From Neobacillus terrae (GTDB lineage Bacteria; Bacillota; Bacilli; Bacillales; Cytobacillaceae), in contig NZ_JAAOEO010000019.1 in the NCBI RefSeq assembly GCF_011393025.1, forward strand, positions 19,317 through 83,316: 64,000 nt of DNA. Direction: 5' to 3'. Under the pieces are notes generated by a model, which was not told the DNA's origin, ran no database searches, and was given only the letters and a program-made list of their open reading frames with translations. The position numbers and the translations under genes were made by a program. Shown here in pieces: positions 61,861 to 64,000 of the stretch; position 1 is the stretch's first letter, and every line of letters starts with the position of its first letter.

Positions 61861-62127
61861 TCAGTCCTTTTTGTTTTGCAAATTAATATACGGCAGATAG
61901 CGGCCATTAGATAGTTTTTCGACCAACCTGAACTCTATAAGTTTTTTTAATGATAGAGTGCAATAAGACGAGGCATCATATTTATCCCTTCCTAATCTAA
62001 CACCAATCTGTGTAGGACCGAAACCAAGTTTTCTTTGTTCCGCCGTTACTTCATTGTTTAATTCGCATAGAGCTTCATAAATGATCCTATCTTTTTCTGT
62101 TATCTTCTTTTTCGATGGTCTTCTCAT
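61861..62127 (-). CDS. Small winged-helix-like protein
   Basis: An 88-residue basic protein. KKKITEKDRIIYEALCELNN, FGPTQIGVRLGRDKYDASSY and LIEFRLVEKLSNGRYLPYI fit a compact winged-helix DNA-binding fold. GGGAGGGTG precedes the ATG at 62127. No known family is recognised. It is likely an accessory regulator. Confidence 0.6.
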   Translation of the reverse strand: MRRPSKKKITEKDRIIYEALCELNNEVTAEQRKLGFGPTQIGVRLGRDKYDASSYCTLSLKKLIEFRLVEKLSNGRYLPYINLQNKKD

Positions 62128-62552
62128 GATTCACCCTCCCATAATATCTCTCAATAGGAAACTTATACAATATCACTCTTTGAAAACAAGTTATTGCCTT
62201 TATGATTTGTTAAAACGGGCTGAATGGATTAGTGATACCCCAGAAGATTCCAATAAAAAAAGCCCTCTGATTCTAGAGGGCAAATGGGGAATACTACTCT
62301 TATTCTTTACGATATTGAAAAATTTTATACTATAGATCTATATTTATTAGTATTTTAATTATGTCCAAGCCTTTCTAATTGTGATTAGCTGTCCCAATGT
62401 AGGATGCCTTCAAATAAAAAATAATTGAAAAAAAGGAATTGTTATATTATTTCTTATTTTATTGCCATTTTTAGCTATGGTTTTAACTTTATTTTTTTTT
62501 TTTTTATTCAAATCTCTTGGGCTTTGCTTAAACAAAGGAGCAAGGCTTTTTT
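62128..62552. other. Intergenic region with reverse terminator and long T-run
   Basis: GCCCTCT/AGAGGGC (about 62253-62271) followed on the minus strand by T7 is a terminator for leftward transcription whose source gene is not visible. A run of about 15 T lies near 62491-62506. No coding region is supported. Confidence 0.5.
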
Positions 62553-62586
62553 CTTATTCAAGTAAAGGGCAGGCTAGTTAAAAAAG
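62528..62586 (+). repeat. Terminator plus inverted-repeat unit, copy 3
   Basis: A short hairpin with T6 is followed by a 34-bp inverted repeat (62553-62586) beginning CTTATTCAAGTAAAGGGCAGG and ending TAGTTAAAAAAG. The next gene starts 108 bp on. Confidence 0.68.
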
Positions 62587-62693
62587 AAATAGTAATAATT
62601 GGGTATATTAAGAGGAATATTAAAAAAATTGTTATAGATGCACAGGGATGTATGTAAATGTAAATGGTTCTTAATTAAAAAAGGATGAGAGTA

Positions 62694-63251
62694 ATGGACA
62701 GTTTTCAAAAATTAGAAAAGACCTATGACTACCTCCGAAAGTTGTGGCTCGATTACTGGACTCAAGAAGTAGTTTTTACATTTCAGTGGTGGTTTGAAAT
62801 TTTTGTTATTATTTTTCCATTGTTTTTATGGTGGAGATTTGTCGATAAAACTCGATTAAAAGAAATAAGTCTTGTTGGGCTGATTACAGCAGGAATTGCT
62901 TTCATCTTGGATCAAATTGGTACATCCCTAGGTTTTTGGATATATCCATATACTTTAACACCATTAGAAAGAGATGAATTTACCCCTGCTGATTTATCTA
63001 TTGTTCCCTTTATTTACTCTATGATTTATCAGAGATTTCCTATGTGGAAAAAATACATATTAGCAACTTTAACCTATGCGTTTATAGCTTCATATTTAGG
63101 AGAAAATATCTTTCAATGGTTTGGGGTATACAAAAAAATTAAATGGAATCACTTATACTCTGTCCCGTTTTATATTTTAATTGGAGTATTTGTAAAAGTG
63201 GTTCTTCAAAAAATTAATTTAATTGAGTCACATTCCAATGGAAAAGAATAA
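62694..63251 (+). CDS. CBO0543-type membrane protein
   Basis: A 185-residue protein with five predicted transmembrane segments and aromatic-rich ends. The FEIFVIIFPLFLWWRFVDKTR and WIYPYTLTPLERDEFTPAD segments resemble the CBO0543 family of unknown function found in several copies in some Bacillus. The ATG at 62694 has AAGGA 8 bases upstream and is preferred over the ATG at 62685. Confidence 0.72.
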   Translation: MDSFQKLEKTYDYLRKLWLDYWTQEVVFTFQWWFEIFVIIFPLFLWWRFVDKTRLKEISLVGLITAGIAFILDQIGTSLGFWIYPYTLTPLERDEFTPADLSIVPFIYSMIYQRFPMWKKYILATLTYAFIASYLGENIFQWFGVYKKIKWNHLYSVPFYILIGVFVKVVLQKINLIESHSNGKE

Positions 63252-63267
63252 AATGATACTTATTTCG

Positions 63268-63339
63268 TTAATGAGGGCGATTGTTCAATAGAACTGTCGC
63301 TTTTCTTATTCCGCTAACGTGGCAGAATAGTTGAATAAG
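63268..63339 (+). repeat. Terminator plus inverted-repeat unit, copy 4
   Basis: A GGGCGA/TCGC hairpin with T4 leads into a 35-bp inverted repeat (63305-63339): CTTATTCCGCTAACG...GAATAGTTGAATAAG. It lies between two membrane-protein genes. Confidence 0.7.
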
Positions 63340-63421
63340 TAATAGTTACCAGTAGATAAAATAAGTTGCATTTTGAGAAAATAAAGTTTGGACGATGATA
63401 AAAAATTAAGGCGGTTCATTA

Positions 63422-63808
63422 ATGAGGAAAAATCTTTTTGCGATTCTAATGTATACGTTAGGTATTGTCGGGTTAATCATTACATTATTTATCGTGTATA
63501 AGAAGAACATTGATAATTCATTTGCCACTATATTTGTACATGGTTATGTGATTTTTCTTGTTTTATTTCTTGTTTATTTCGTAATTGGAACGATATTAAA
63601 TTTAGGGAAAATTGAATGGGTCGATATAAGAAAAAGATTGTATAAATTCATTATTAGTTTTGTTCTAATTAGTTGTCTCGGTTTGATTTATTACTACATT
63701 AAAAAACCATCTGAAATAAATTTTCAAAAGGTTTTATTTTTGCCTTTAGCTATATTACTCGGTTCAGCTTTTTCTGATTTACCTTTCATCAGAAAAAATA
63801 ACAATTAA
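63422..63808 (+). CDS. Small four-helix membrane protein
   Basis: A 128-residue protein with about four transmembrane helices and no recognised motif. GGCGG precedes the ATG. It lies between repeat copies 4 and 5, so it forms a compact repeat-gene-repeat unit. Function is unknown. Confidence 0.6.
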   Translation: MRKNLFAILMYTLGIVGLIITLFIVYKKNIDNSFATIFVHGYVIFLVLFLVYFVIGTILNLGKIEWVDIRKRLYKFIISFVLISCLGLIYYYIKKPSEINFQKVLFLPLAILLGSAFSDLPFIRKNNN

Positions 63809-63836
63809 CTTGATTAACTAATAGTGCAAGAGTTGA

Positions 63837-63898
63837 AGTTCCAGCTGCCATTTGGTGGCTTTTTCTTATTCAGCTAAACCAGCTAATAGTTTGTCAAG
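63837..63898 (+). repeat. Terminator plus inverted-repeat unit, copy 5
   Basis: An AGCTGCCA/TGGTGGCT hairpin with T5 is followed by a 34-bp element (63865-63898) beginning CTTATTCAGCTAA and ending TAGTTTGTCAAG. It is the most diverged copy. Confidence 0.62.
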
Positions 63899-63927
63899 AC
63901 TTTTCAATAAAAATAGAAATTTTGCCA

Positions 63928-64000
63928 TGGTATACTAAAAATAAGCATGCTAAATAACCTTCCTTCATACTGTAATTGGAAGGTTTTGAGTTATTTAGTT
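63928..64000 (+). promoter_or_regulatory. Extended -10 promoter and hairpin at the window edge
   Basis: TGGTATACT (63928-63936) is a good extended -10. It is followed by a long stem with CTAAATAACCTTCC and GGAAGGTT...TTATTTAG (about 63950-63998). It could be a leader or a terminator of a short RNA; the window ends before this can be decided. Confidence 0.4.

Noticed and set aside
1..64000. CRISPR array
   Set aside because: No regularly spaced direct repeats and no cas genes; the five inverted-repeat units are kilobases apart or separated by genes.

Overview
The window is chromosomal DNA of a low-GC, spore-forming Bacillaceae. Gene order follows the Bacillus subtilis opp-spxA-mecA-coiA-pepF-yjbH...yjcH segment closely, and spore genes are present (cotO, a cotZ-type gene, yjcA, spoVAC/AD/AE, spoVIF). 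A cardiolipin synthase gene between mecA and coiA and a three-gene spoVA operon suggest a relative outside the B. subtilis group. All functional calls rest on reading translations and motifs; no database search was possible.

Layout. 1-5.7 kb: oppABCDF oligopeptide importer, whose terminator is split by an intact IS3/IS150-type element (5740-7214, 3-bp target duplication). 7.2-15.2 kb: a small membrane gene, spxA, mecA, cls, coiA, pepF, and two related hairpin elements. 15.3-17.1 kb: the small RNA RoxS (RsaE), a Bacillaceae dispersed repeat, yjbH (spxH) and yjbI. Spx and genes for two of its proteolysis adaptors (MecA, YjbH) therefore lie close together.

17.6-31.2 kb: a block not found at this place in B. 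subtilis. It holds thirteen co-directional genes: an SDR dehydrogenase, a PanE-like reductase, a GntR/FCD regulator, a complete Dpp-type ABC importer, and five hydrolases of different folds (AstE/AspA-like, amidase, M20, creatininase, DUF885). It looks like uptake and stepwise breakdown of an amide- or peptide-linked compound; the substrate is unknown.

31.3-39.2 kb: conserved backbone (cwlQ/yjbJ, yjbK, yjbL, relQ, nadF, yjbO, prpE, yjbQ, fabI). prpE appears to start with CTG, and fabI carries a FapR operator. 39.2-46 kb: sporulation region with likely sigma-K promoters, a frameshifted spore-type gene, a transposase remnant, and a yhcN-like/spoVAC/spoVAD/spoVAE operon. 46-51.6 kb: yjcD helicase (with a CoiA-like cysteine/histidine module), yjcF, yjcG, yjcH, a DinB-fold gene, and a short gene with a LexA box in its promoter.

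51.7-64 kb: accessory DNA beginning at a tRNA-Val gene and a decayed integrase. It contains gene fragments, a CPBP protease, an XRE-TPR regulator, an EAL-CheW-chemoreceptor operon behind a terminated leader RNA, small membrane proteins, and at least five copies of a terminator-plus-inverted-repeat unit between the genes.
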